A DNA stretch of 33,442 nucleotides from Chloroflexota bacterium (GTDB lineage Bacteria; Chloroflexota; Limnocylindria; Limnocylindrales; CSP1-4). This document shows positions 13,819 through 21,779 of this stretch, one piece after another (positions within the stretch are counted from its first letter, which is position 1; the number at the start of each line of letters is the position of its first letter). The notes under the pieces are model-generated. The model searched no databases and was not told the DNA's origin. It worked only from the letters and a program-made list of their open reading frames with translations. The DNA lies in contig PMIP01000002.1 of the NCBI GenBank assembly GCA_003158295.1, positions 19,234-52,675 on the forward strand, in the 5' to 3' direction. Position numbers and translations under genes: made by a program.

Positions 13819-14697
13819 GTGACGGCCGAAACACCCGCTCCGGGCCAGCCCGGCGCTTCTGCAAGCCCCTCGATCCCGCTCAACCCGGGACGCCGCGATC
13901 TGGGGATGCGGGCCACGCTCGTGTTCCCCACCCGAGAGATCGTCGAGCGCTACTACGTGCCTCTCATCTACACGGCCTGCCGCACGTGCTACTCGGAGCT
14001 GGCGCCGGACGACATCTTCGAGCGCGCGATAGACGGACGGATCTCACCTGCCAAGCAGCGCGAACTCATCGGCCGGGTAATCGAATCCGGACACGGCTCG
14101 ACGATCGAGCACGTCGTCTTCACCTTCGCCATCACCGGCGTCAGCCGGACGCTCAGCCACCAGCTGGTGCGCCACCGAGCAGGCGTGGCATTCGACCAGC
14201 AGAGCCAGCGCTATGTCTCGTACAAGAAAGGCGCCTCGACGATGCTGCCCGGCACGATAGCCGAGGCGGATCCGGAGCTGCTGGCTCGGTACGAGGAACA
14301 GGTCGAAGGCGCGCTCGAGCTGTACTCCGAGCTCGTGGACTCCGGCATCCCGGGCGAAGACGCGCGCTTCGTCTTCCCGAACGCGACACGCACGAACCTG
14401 GTCATGACCGCCAACCTGCGGGCGCTGATCCACATGTCCGGGCTCCGCCTTTGCACCATGGCCCAATGGGAGATCCGCCGGCTCTTCCAGCTGATCCGCC
14501 ACGAGGTATTCGCCGTCAGCCCGTTCCTCGGGAGCTTCCTGGCTCCCAAGTGCGTGCCCCTCGGCTACTGTGACGAGGCGGGCAACCGGGATGAGCACTG
14601 CCCCATAAGGCCGCACAAAGACAGAGTGCTGGAGGCCTGGGCCGAGCGAACGAAAGGGCTGTCGGGCCGACCGCCCAGAGCCGGCGCGCCCGAGTAG
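13819..14697 (+). CDS. thyX: flavin-dependent thymidylate synthase
   Basis: About 292 aa from GTG 13819. ThyX hallmarks: SGHGSTIEHVVFTFAITGVSRTLSHQLVRHR, then DQQSQRYV, and near the end TNLVMTANLRALIHMSGLRLCTMAQWEIR. It makes dTMP from dUMP using methylene-tetrahydrofolate, FAD and NADPH. The signature reads RHR-x8-S here instead of the usual RHR-x7-S. The first 29 residues are Pro/Ala/Ser-rich and not part of the fold; ATG 13906 would start at the conserved region, and ATG 13735 is also in frame. GTG 13819 is favoured by TATCCT ending 6 bp upstream, a leaderless pattern. No thyA is present in the window. Confidence 0.92.
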   Translation: MTAETPAPGQPGASASPSIPLNPGRRDLGMRATLVFPTREIVERYYVPLIYTACRTCYSELAPDDIFERAIDGRISPAKQRELIGRVIESGHGSTIEHVVFTFAITGVSRTLSHQLVRHRAGVAFDQQSQRYVSYKKGASTMLPGTIAEADPELLARYEEQVEGALELYSELVDSGIPGEDARFVFPNATRTNLVMTANLRALIHMSGLRLCTMAQWEIRRLFQLIRHEVFAVSPFLGSFLAPKCVPLGYCDEAGNRDEHCPIRPHKDRVLEAWAERTKGLSGRPPRAGAPE

Positions 14698-14760
14698 GGG
14701 TCTGCTCGGATTGCTCCGGCCGCGCCGGTGGGGTACCGAAGACGACGTGCCATAGTACGT

Positions 14761-14782
14761 TCGGCGCAGTGGCTTGCGCCGA
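14761..14782. repeat. 8-bp inverted repeat after thyX
   Basis: TCGGCGCA (14761-14768) and TGCGCCGA (14775-14782) with a 6-nt loop, in the 256-bp gap between thyX and the first coiled-coil gene. It may end thyX transcription or serve as a site near the TAGTAC element at 14755-14760. No T tract. No gene is seen in this gap. Confidence 0.45.
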
Positions 14783-14953
14783 TACGCGAGCCATGATCCG
14801 AATACCTGAGCCTCGCGCGGTTCGGCTCGGGGATCTGTGACCACGACATTGAGGTACACGGATCCTCGCAGCCACGCTCACAACGGACGATCGCGGGGCA
14901 ACGATGGTCTGGGGCGCCCATTGGCGTCCGGCCCCGGGCGCACGGAGACGAGC

Positions 14954-15508
14954 GTGAACAATACGGCCGCAGGTCGCCCCAAGCAGTTCCTGTTCGACCT
15001 GGCGCAAGCGATGCGCGTTACCGCCGAGGCGGAACGGCAGGCGACGATCAACCAGTGTCAGGAGAACGCGAAGGCCTACATCGAGCTTTTGCAGTCTCAG
15101 ACCAACGGCGGATCGGCCTCACTGCAGCAAGCCGCGGTGACGGACATCAGCACCCTTCGCAGCCGGTCCAAGGCAAGGATGGACAAGACCCGCCAGGAGA
15201 CCGAGCAGCGGATCGCGCAGCGCTACGAGCTCCTGGAGCAGGAGCTGGAGGAGTACGCCGCCGCCATCGAAGGCGAGATCGAGCGTATCCAGGACCGCGT
15301 TCAGGCTTTCGAGACAGCGCTCGCTCGTTCCTTCGGGGAGCTCATGGAGACCACGGACCCCAGCGAGTTCGCCTACCTGGCCGAGCACATGCCGGAACCC
15401 CCGCCGTTCGTAGAGCCCGACTCGGCCACTCTGGTACAGGAGTTCCGTCTCCGTCGTGAGCAGGCCACGCCCTCGCAGACCGAGGCCGAATCCGGTCCCG
15501 AGGAGTAG
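14954..15508 (+). CDS. coiled-coil protein, paralogue of the 15914 gene
   Basis: 184 aa with GTG start, supported by GGAG exactly 6 bp upstream; the same GGAG-N6-GTG layout precedes the paralogue. N terminus QFLFDLAQAMRVTAEAERQATINQCQENAKAYIELLQ, then a long heptad-rich region (about 60-140: RMDKTRQETEQRIAQRYELLEQELEEYAAAIEGEIERIQDRV) that should form an extended coiled coil, and a short acidic tail. It matches the first 185 residues of the 15914 protein throughout but lacks that protein's C-terminal domain. No signal or membrane segment. Likely a cytoplasmic scaffold working with the paralogue and the ATPase at 16877; function unknown. Confidence 0.78.
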   Translation: MNNTAAGRPKQFLFDLAQAMRVTAEAERQATINQCQENAKAYIELLQSQTNGGSASLQQAAVTDISTLRSRSKARMDKTRQETEQRIAQRYELLEQELEEYAAAIEGEIERIQDRVQAFETALARSFGELMETTDPSEFAYLAEHMPEPPPFVEPDSATLVQEFRLRREQATPSQTEAESGPEE

Positions 15509-15913
15509 AAGGCCCTTCCCGGACCGGTGGCACTCGGAATTCTCCGGCGACCCAGCCGAAGGAATCCGGACAGATGGGCCGATGGGGGCGCAGCGGCCAG
15601 AGATCGCGCCGAACGCGACCCTTCAAACCCCTGACAGACAAGACAGCACCCTGCTGCGACATCGCGCCGCAATCTGAAGCGGTACGGAAGGGCCGTTAGT
15701 CCTGGTACCTCCAGCGGGGTGCCCGGCCGCAACACGCGGCCCATGATCGGACCGACAAAAGCGGCTCTTGAGGCTGGCCTGGGACCGGCGATAATGGTGC
15801 GCACTCTCAGGCGCCGCGCAGTAGCCTAGTATGTCCATATCGGGTCGTTACCAAATCGGGACCTCTCCGGCGCCCGGCCGGGGCCCGGCGAACCTAACCA
15901 CTGGGAGATGAGC
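15509..15913 (+). other. 405-bp gap between coiled-coil paralogues
   Basis: No convincing gene on either strand. A TAGTAT hexamer at about 15829-15834 could be a -10 element for the 15914 gene, about 80 bp upstream; no matching -35 is clear. The last 60 bp before the start (ccggcgcccggccgggg then GGAG-N6-GTG) loosely resembles the corresponding region before 14954, fitting duplication of gene plus leader. Confidence 0.4.
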
Positions 15914-16834
15914 GTGAACGAGACGGCCGCGCGTCACCCGAACCGCTTCATGGCCGACCTCATCTTGACGATGCGTTCGACGGCCGAAAAGGCGCGGCAG
16001 GGGACGATCGAGCAGTGCCAGGCAGATGCCAAAGCGTACACAGAGCGACTCCATGCCCGGACGGACGACGAGGCCGCATCGCTGAGGAAGGCTGCTGAGG
16101 CCGACGTAAGCGCCATCCGGGATTGGTCCAAGGCCGAGATGGAGCGTATTCGCGTCGAGACCGAGCAGCGCATCTCGCGTCGCCGCGAACTCCTCGAGCA
16201 AGAGCTCCAGGAATACAACTCCGCCATCGAACTCGAGATCGAGCGCGTTCAGAAGCGCGTCGTGAGCTTCGAGCAGGAGGTTGCCCAGTTCTTCGAGCAG
16301 CTCCAGCAGGAAACCGATCCGACCGTCTTCGCGAGCATGGCGGCCCAGATGCCGGATCCGCCGGAGTTCTCCGAATCCGATCGCTCCAGCATTACCGAGG
16401 ACCTGCGTGCCCGCCGCGAACAGATCGTCAGGCCCGTGGTTGCCGATACTGGAGGCGGTACAGACGGAGCGCAGCCGGCCGAGGCCGAGCCAACGCCCGA
16501 ACTCACCGAAGAGGCCGCCGACGCCCGTCTGGCGGGCGGTCGCGGAGCCGCCGGCAAGCCGGCTGCGGTCGAGTCGACTCAGGTCGTCGTGGTCGGACTC
16601 GTCAGCGTCGCCAGCATCGCCACGTTCAAGCGCCAGGTCGGCCGTTTGCCGGGCGTGAAGAACGTCGGCGTTTCGTCCGGCCCGGACGGCGAGTTCATAT
16701 TCACCGTCGGTCACAGCGCGGATACGTCGCTGAGCCAGCTCATCCCAACCCTGCCCGCATTCCAGGCTCGCGTCGTCAGCGAGCGCGAGGGCGTGCTGAA
16801 CGTCTCCGCGCACGACCCGGAAGCGGAGGGTTAG
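15914..16834 (+). CDS. coiled-coil protein with C-terminal ferredoxin-like domain
   Basis: 306 aa. GTG 15914 is preferred to ATG 15908 because GGAG directly abuts the ATG but stands 6 bp from the GTG, as in the paralogue. Residues 1-160 repeat the coiled-coil module of the 14954 protein (FMADLILTMRSTAEKARQGTIEQCQADAKAY, then RIRVETEQRISRRRELLEQELQEY). Residues 160-220 are a disordered Ala/Glu/Pro linker. Residues about 223-300 (VVVVGLVSVASIATFKRQVGRLPGVKNVGV ... FIFTVGHSADTSLSQLIPTLP) show a beta-alpha-beta-beta-alpha-beta pattern like small ferredoxin-like or heavy-metal-associated folds, without a CxxC metal site. It ends 42 bp before the ATPase gene, so the two likely form an operon. A partner or adaptor for that ATPase is the best inference. 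Confidence 0.78.
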   Translation: MNETAARHPNRFMADLILTMRSTAEKARQGTIEQCQADAKAYTERLHARTDDEAASLRKAAEADVSAIRDWSKAEMERIRVETEQRISRRRELLEQELQEYNSAIELEIERVQKRVVSFEQEVAQFFEQLQQETDPTVFASMAAQMPDPPEFSESDRSSITEDLRARREQIVRPVVADTGGGTDGAQPAEAEPTPELTEEAADARLAGGRGAAGKPAAVESTQVVVVGLVSVASIATFKRQVGRLPGVKNVGVSSGPDGEFIFTVGHSADTSLSQLIPTLPAFQARVVSEREGVLNVSAHDPEAEG

Positions 16835-16876
16835 ACTCCACCGACCGTCTCTCGCGCTCCAGGAGACCTTTCACAA

Positions 16877-18130
16877 GTGCCTCGGCCAGCTGTCGCCATT
16901 GCTCTACCGCAATCTGAGCTAGTCGCAGTGAGCGCGCAGCTCGCTGAGGCTGGGTACGAGCCGATCGCCGTCGAGACCGCCGACGAGCTCGAGGAGCTCC
17001 TCAACAGGCGGCACGACATCGGGGTGGCCATCCTCGACGGCGAGAACGACTTCGATCGCACGCTCGAGATGTACGCGATGCTCCACGATGAGGATCGCAA
17101 CATCCCCGCCCTCATGGTCGTTGCGGCCCGTGCCCTGGACCGCATGAGTCTCGCCGGCCGAACGCGCGTCAACGATGAGTACTTCACCCGACCCTACTCC
17201 GCCGAGTCACTCCGGTGGCGGGTCGAGGCCATGCTCATCCGAGCCGAGATCCCGATAGACGACGCCGGGAGCGCCATCATCGAGGCGGACTCGCAGATCG
17301 AGACCGCTTCGGAGACCCGCCGCGGTCAGATCGTCATCGTCTTCAATCCCAAGGGTGGCGTAGGCAAGACGACTATCGCCGTCAACGTGGCCGCGCTGCT
17401 GCAGGTCCGCAAGCATCAGCGCGTGCTTCTCGTGGACTGCGACACCGTGACCGGCCACGTGGCCTCGTCGCTGGGCATGGAGAACGTTCGGACCGTGGCG
17501 GACGCTTGGACCGAGGACTTCGACAGCGGCGTCGCGGAGTCGTTCAGTGAGATCGCCTCTACTCATCAGAACGGCGTCGCCGTGCTGGTCATGGCGGAGT
17601 CGCCTCTTCACACGGAGATCCTCGAACCCAAGCGAGTTGCGGAGGCCATAACCACGGCCTGCCGCGTCTACGACTGGGTCATCGTCGACATGCACCCGGA
17701 CTACGGACCGCTCAACCAGGTCATCTTCGAGCGGGCCGACAAGATCATCGTTCCGGTCACCCCGGACGTGCCCGCGATCCGAGCCGCGGTCCAATTCCGC
17801 GAAGTGGCCGTGGAGCTGGAGATCCGCGAGCGCCTGGCCATGGTCGTCAATCGCGCCAACAGCGGCGTCTCCGTCGCGGACATGGAGCGAACGGTCGGGA
17901 TGCCGGCGCTGGCAGAGGTGCGGTCGGCCGGGATGCTCTTCGTTCGGGCGGCGAACGAGGGTCGCTCGGCCGTGGAGCGCTTCCCCAAAGAGAAGGTCAT
18001 CGAGGACATCGAGAACCTGTGCGATCGGATGATGGCGACGCGCGAGTCCGGCGCGGCCAAGTCCGGCAGCGGGTTCATGGGCATCTTCGGCGGGGGCCGG
18101 AACACGAACCCCTCCGTCCGCGCCTCCTAG
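16877..18130 (+). CDS. CpaE-like ATPase: receiver-like domain plus MinD/ParA ATPase
   Basis: 417 aa, GTG start with AGGAG 11 bp upstream. Residues 4-122 are a receiver-like domain. The phospho-acceptor position is kept (AILD54GE), but the conserved Lys is Arg (FTR105PYS) and the Ser/Thr switch residue is Ala, so phosphorylation is doubtful. Residues 150-400 are a MinD/ParA ATPase: FNPKGGVGKTT (deviant Walker A, about 157-166), LLVDCDTVTG, and Walker B VIVDMHPDYG, where DMHP replaces the usual DTPP. CpaE-type proteins place pilus machinery at the cell pole. No pilus genes are in view; the close partners are the two coiled-coil genes upstream. The C-terminal Gly-rich tail is unusual. Confidence 0.85.
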   Translation: MPRPAVAIALPQSELVAVSAQLAEAGYEPIAVETADELEELLNRRHDIGVAILDGENDFDRTLEMYAMLHDEDRNIPALMVVAARALDRMSLAGRTRVNDEYFTRPYSAESLRWRVEAMLIRAEIPIDDAGSAIIEADSQIETASETRRGQIVIVFNPKGGVGKTTIAVNVAALLQVRKHQRVLLVDCDTVTGHVASSLGMENVRTVADAWTEDFDSGVAESFSEIASTHQNGVAVLVMAESPLHTEILEPKRVAEAITTACRVYDWVIVDMHPDYGPLNQVIFERADKIIVPVTPDVPAIRAAVQFREVAVELEIRERLAMVVNRANSGVSVADMERTVGMPALAEVRSAGMLFVRAANEGRSAVERFPKEKVIEDIENLCDRMMATRESGAAKSGSGFMGIFGGGRNTNPSVRAS

Positions 18131-18163
18131 GCGTTACGGCCCCAACCCAGTCCCGCTCAACCC

Positions 18164-19129
18164 TCAGCCTTTGTTGACGTCGGCCCGATCCGGCGCCGGC
18201 GCCTGGTCGACACGCGGCGCCGCGTCATCGCGTCCGGGTTGAGTCAGCATCGCACGCTGAGGCTGCGGGATCTCGATTCCGCTTTCGGCGAAAGCGGCCA
18301 GCAGCCGCTTCCGAAGTTCTCCGTCCACGGCCCACTGCTCCGAGGCACGGACGGTGCCGACAACTTTCAGGGTCACACCCAGCTCGCCCAGAGCCGAGAC
18401 GCGTTCGACGGCGGGCGCCGTGAGGATGCGCGGGCCCCATTCTGGATCCGCGAGCAGCTGCTGGCCCACGCGATGGACGACGGCCGTGGCCTTCTCGATG
18501 TCCGTGCCGTAGACAACCTGGACCTCCTGGTTGACCCTGGCCCAGACCCGTGTCAGGTTCGAGGCAACCGTGATCTCCCCGTTGGGGACTGTGTGCACGG
18601 TCCCATCCTGGTCACGCAATGTGGTGCGCCTGAGCGTGAAGTCCTCGACCTTGCCCGAGACGCCGGCGATGCGGACGATGTCACCCTTGGCGTACTGGTT
18701 CTCGATGAGAATCAGCGCACCGTTCAAGTAGTCGCGGACGAGATTCTGAGTTCCCAGGCCGATGGCGATGCCGGCGATGCCGAGGCCGGCGATTGCCGGC
18801 CCGATGTCCAGGTTGAACCCGGCGTGGAGAATCATCAGGCCGGCGATCACCACGACGAAGAAGCGTATGACATTGACGCCGAGCGTCTCGATGGTATCCG
18901 TTCGCTTCGTCAGCTCGACGGCAGAGAGTTCCTGCGCCGTCCCCTCCAGGTTCTCCCTGTTCAGCAGGGCACGGGCGATACCGGCGACGAAGACGTGGGC
19001 CAGCCGGATCACGACGGCTGCCACGACCACGATGGCGAGAACCGCGGCCGCGGCGCTCAGGTACGGTGCAAGCTTGAGCTCCTCCCCGTTCCACGGCAGC
19101 GTCACGATCGGATCGAATTGGGTCGCCAT
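18164..19129 (-). CDS. MscS family mechanosensitive channel
   Basis: 321 aa. Three N-terminal helices (about 22-45, 85-103, 108-130), the last being the pore-lining TM3 with GLGIAGIAIGLGTQNLVRDYLNGALILIENQY. The beta domain follows (GDIVRIAGVSGKVEDFTLRRTTLRDQDGTVHTVPNGEI), then the alpha/beta C-terminal domain and a disordered charged tail of about 30 residues. It opens under membrane tension to release solutes on osmotic downshift. It is convergent with the CpaE-like gene (33 bp between stops), and separated from the IclR gene by a terminator hairpin. Confidence 0.92.
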   Translation of the reverse strand: MATQFDPIVTLPWNGEELKLAPYLSAAAAVLAIVVVAAVVIRLAHVFVAGIARALLNRENLEGTAQELSAVELTKRTDTIETLGVNVIRFFVVVIAGLMILHAGFNLDIGPAIAGLGIAGIAIGLGTQNLVRDYLNGALILIENQYAKGDIVRIAGVSGKVEDFTLRRTTLRDQDGTVHTVPNGEITVASNLTRVWARVNQEVQVVYGTDIEKATAVVHRVGQQLLADPEWGPRILTAPAVERVSALGELGVTLKVVGTVRASEQWAVDGELRKRLLAAFAESGIEIPQPQRAMLTQPGRDDAAPRVDQAPAPDRADVNKG

Positions 19130-19183
19130 GCCGATAGCGTAGCGCCCCTCGCCGCTTTGCGAGCCAATGGCGTCGCACGAAAG

Positions 19184-19216
19184 GCGGCCCCTCGGGAGGG
19201 GGGACCGAGGGGCCGC
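19184..19216 (-). terminator. terminator hairpin of the IclR gene
   Basis: A perfect 11-bp stem, GCGGCCCCTCG (19184-19194) with CGAGGGGCCGC (19206-19216), and an 11-nt loop, 46 bp after the IclR stop on the minus strand. It is followed on that strand by CCTTTCG, a short T tract. Confidence 0.75.
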
Positions 19217-19261
19217 AAAGGGTCAACTATGTGGTTGCCGGCCCGCCGGGCGGGCTCGGAC

Positions 19262-20029
19262 TCAGAGCGAGGCCACCACCCCGCCGATGCGGTCGGTGAT
19301 CACCGCCGCAACCTCGCGGGCGCGATCTACGAGCTCGGGCACGCGACTGGGCGTGATCCGGTTGCCCGAGGCGCGGACCTCGAGTGTGGCCACGACCGCC
19401 GCTCGCTGGTCGAAGACCGGCACCGCCACGGCGTTCACGGAAGGCTCATGCTCGCCGAAGGCGGTGGCGAAGCCACGCTTGCGGACCCGAGCGAGCTCTT
19501 CGAGTAGGAGATCCACCCGAACGATGGTATGAGATGTGTACGGCGTGAAGCCGATCTTCGAAAGGCGAATGACCTCGCGCTCCGGCTGGCTGGCCAGAAG
19601 CACCTTGCCCGGAGCCGTGGCGTGGAGCGGCGAGTTGCGGCCGGTCCGGTCGCGACCCATTCCGGAGGCATCCGAATAGGCGATCGTGAGGACGCTGTCG
19701 CCTTCGAGGACCTCGAGGGTCGTCGTTTCGTGGATGGACCTGGCGAGGGCCTCGAGCTCCGACATCGCGATCGACCGCAGATCCAGCGACTTCTCCGCGT
19801 GGCCCCCGAGCCGCACGACTGCCAGTCCTAGGCGGTACTTACCCGAGTCGTCGTCCTGTTCCACCAGGCCGCGCTTCTGGAGAGTGGCGAGCAACCGCGA
19901 CGCGGTCGACTTGTGGAGTCCGAGGCGGCGGGCCAACTCGGTGACTCCGGCCTCTCCTGGCATCTCCCCCAGCGCTATCAGGAGTGACGCCGCGCGGTCG
20001 ACTGACCGAACCGCATTCCCGTCGAGCAT
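19262..20029 (-). CDS. IclR family transcriptional regulator
   Basis: 255 aa, ATG with AGGAG 7-8 bp upstream. Residues 8-65 are the winged helix-turn-helix (SVDRAASLLIALGEMPGEAGVTELARRLGLHKSTASRLLATLQKRGLVEQ). Residues about 80-250 are the IclR ligand domain (NSPLHATAPGKVLLA, FGEHEPSVNAVAVPVFDQRAAVVATLEV). The family binds small metabolites and usually controls a nearby catabolic gene. The divergent neighbour at 20477 is a PLP enzyme of the cysteine desulfurase type; the 447-bp gap between them carries two palindromes, so control of both genes is plausible. The effector is unknown. Confidence 0.9.
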   Translation of the reverse strand: MLDGNAVRSVDRAASLLIALGEMPGEAGVTELARRLGLHKSTASRLLATLQKRGLVEQDDDSGKYRLGLAVVRLGGHAEKSLDLRSIAMSELEALARSIHETTTLEVLEGDSVLTIAYSDASGMGRDRTGRNSPLHATAPGKVLLASQPEREVIRLSKIGFTPYTSHTIVRVDLLLEELARVRKRGFATAFGEHEPSVNAVAVPVFDQRAAVVATLEVRASGNRITPSRVPELVDRAREVAAVITDRIGGVVASL

Positions 20030-20476
20030 TAGTCTCTCCTAGAGGGCTCCTATGTGCGAAGCCTGGTGGCTTCTCCGCAGCTTCAGCGCTGCAGTCACCC
20101 CGTGCCCAAACCGGCGTGACCATCCCAAATCTGTTGCGGCCCCCGGGCCGCCCGATGGCGCATAACCTTCGCGGCCTACCTGCCCGGGTCGGAGTTCCGG
20201 TGGGAACACCCGATTACGTCCCAGGAGGCGCAACGTCTGGTTGAATGTTGACATAGTTACTAAGGATTAGTCAATCCCTCTCGGGTGTCATGTTGGTGAC
20301 ACCCAAGTCTTTTCCCGGAGTCATCGCTACGGGATCAAGCTGGCGTCCCATACGCTGCAGTCTCATCACAGGTGATCGAGGCCTCGGGACTGGACAGCCG
20401 GCCCGTCGCTCGGCCGGTCGGCAGGTCGGTCGAGTCGTAACATCGTCTTCGTCAGCCGTCCGCAGCCCGAGCAGAC
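20030..20476. other. 447-bp divergent intergenic region
   Basis: No gene that I can support on either strand. It contains an AT-rich island at about 20240-20275, clearly unlike the surrounding GC-rich sequence, and two palindromes described separately (20258-20304). The rest shows only GC-rich sequence with short repeats of GGTCGG near 20420. Confidence 0.6.
20248..20304 (+). promoter_or_regulatory. promoter/operator island between IclR and desulfurase-like genes
   Basis: TTGACA at 20248-20253 is a full -35 match, with TCAATC at 20271-20276 as a poor -10 at 17 bp. Palindrome A is ACTAA-GGA-TTAGT at 20258-20270, and TTGAC/GTCAA flank it at 20248 and 20270. Palindrome B is GGGTGTCA-N6-TGACACCC at 20283-20304, perfect 8-bp arms. 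Either could bind the IclR protein. Confidence 0.5.
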
Positions 20477-21769
20477 ATGATTCCCAACGATCGCCTTTCA
20501 CAGGTTCGATCTCGGTTCCCTGCACTGTCACGCCTGCACGATGGCCGGCCGTATCTCTACCTTGACGGTCCCGGAGGCACGCAGGTACCGCGCCGGACGA
20601 TCGAGGCGATGACCGCCTACCTCGAGCGCAGCAACGCAAACCATGAGGGCGCCTTCCCCACCAGCGAGGAGAGCGACACCCTACTGGCGGAGGCCCACGT
20701 CGCCGCGGCTACCTTCCTCGGCGCACGGGACGCGGACGAGGTCGTGTTCGGTCAGAACATGACGACCCTCACCTTCGCCGTCAGCCGGGCCATCGGGCGG
20801 ACGCTGCGAGCGGGCGACGAGATCGTGGTCACTCGCCTGGACCATGACGCCAACGTGGCCCCGTGGCTGGCCCTGGAGGAGGAGCGCGGCGCGGTCGTTC
20901 ACTGGGTGGAGATCCGGCCCGACGACTGCACGCTCGACATGGACAGCCTGGAACGAGCCCTGGGCCCGCGTACCCGTGTCGTGGCGGTCGGGCTGGCGTC
21001 AAACGCTGTGGGAACCGTCAGCCCGGTGGCTCGGATCGTGGAGATGGCCCATGACGTTGGGGCCTGGACGTACGTGGACGCGGTTCACGCCGCGCCTCAC
21101 CTCGCCATCGACGCGGCCGCCCTCGGGACCGACTTCCTGGTTTGCTCGCCGTACAAGTTCTTCGGCCCGCACCTCGGCCTCCTTTACGGGAGGCGCGAGC
21201 TGCTCGACAGTCTGGCCGCCTACAAGGTCCGGCCGGCCTCCGGCGAGCCGCCCGGCAAGTGGGAGACGGGCACGCTCCCGGGTGAGTCGATCGCCGGGCT
21301 GCTCGGGACGTTCGACTACCTGGAGTGGCTCGGTCGGGAGTTCGGCGGCGCTGAGATCGGCGCCACTGACCGGCGGGCGGCTCTGGCCGCGGCGATGCTC
21401 GCAATCCGCGGTACGGAGCGCGAGCTGGCTCTCCAGGCTTTGAAGGCACTCGGGGAGGTGCCGGGATTGACCCTTCGCGGCATCACCGACCCGGCCCGGA
21501 TCGAAGACCGAGTTCCGACGTTCGCTTTCACGTTGGCCGGTCGCACGCCGCGCGAGGTTGCGGTCGAGCTCGGCCGGCGCGGCATCGCCGTCTGGGATGG
21601 AGATTACTATGCCTACGAGCTGATCCGGGCCCTGGGTCTGGGCGAGTCCGGCGGAATGGTCCGGGTCGGACTCGTTCACTACAACGAGCCCGCCGAGATA
21701 GAGCGCCTGGCCGAGGCGCTCCGGGAGATAGCCAGGCCGTCCGGGACGCCCGCGCCGACGAGACAGTGA
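20477..21769 (+). CDS. cysteine desulfurase-like PLP-dependent aminotransferase class V
   Basis: 430 aa. Class V fold: YLDGPGGTQVPRRTIEAM at the N terminus, TRLDHDANVAPWLALEEE, YVDAVHAAPHLAID (cofactor Asp and His), and CSPYKFFGPHLGLLYGR with the PLP lysine in SPYKFFG. This sequence style matches the cysteine desulfurase-like subgroup (TIGR01976 type) that lacks the SufS/IscS active-site cysteine loop, so desulfurase activity is unproven. ATG 20477 lacks a strong ribosome site. The ankyrin gene begins 11 bp after its stop, so they form an operon, possibly under the divergent IclR regulator. Confidence 0.85.
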   Translation: MIPNDRLSQVRSRFPALSRLHDGRPYLYLDGPGGTQVPRRTIEAMTAYLERSNANHEGAFPTSEESDTLLAEAHVAAATFLGARDADEVVFGQNMTTLTFAVSRAIGRTLRAGDEIVVTRLDHDANVAPWLALEEERGAVVHWVEIRPDDCTLDMDSLERALGPRTRVVAVGLASNAVGTVSPVARIVEMAHDVGAWTYVDAVHAAPHLAIDAAALGTDFLVCSPYKFFGPHLGLLYGRRELLDSLAAYKVRPASGEPPGKWETGTLPGESIAGLLGTFDYLEWLGREFGGAEIGATDRRAALAAAMLAIRGTERELALQALKALGEVPGLTLRGITDPARIEDRVPTFAFTLAGRTPREVAVELGRRGIAVWDGDYYAYELIRALGLGESGGMVRVGLVHYNEPAEIERLAEALREIARPSGTPAPTRQ

Positions 21770-21779
21770 GGGAGGAAAG

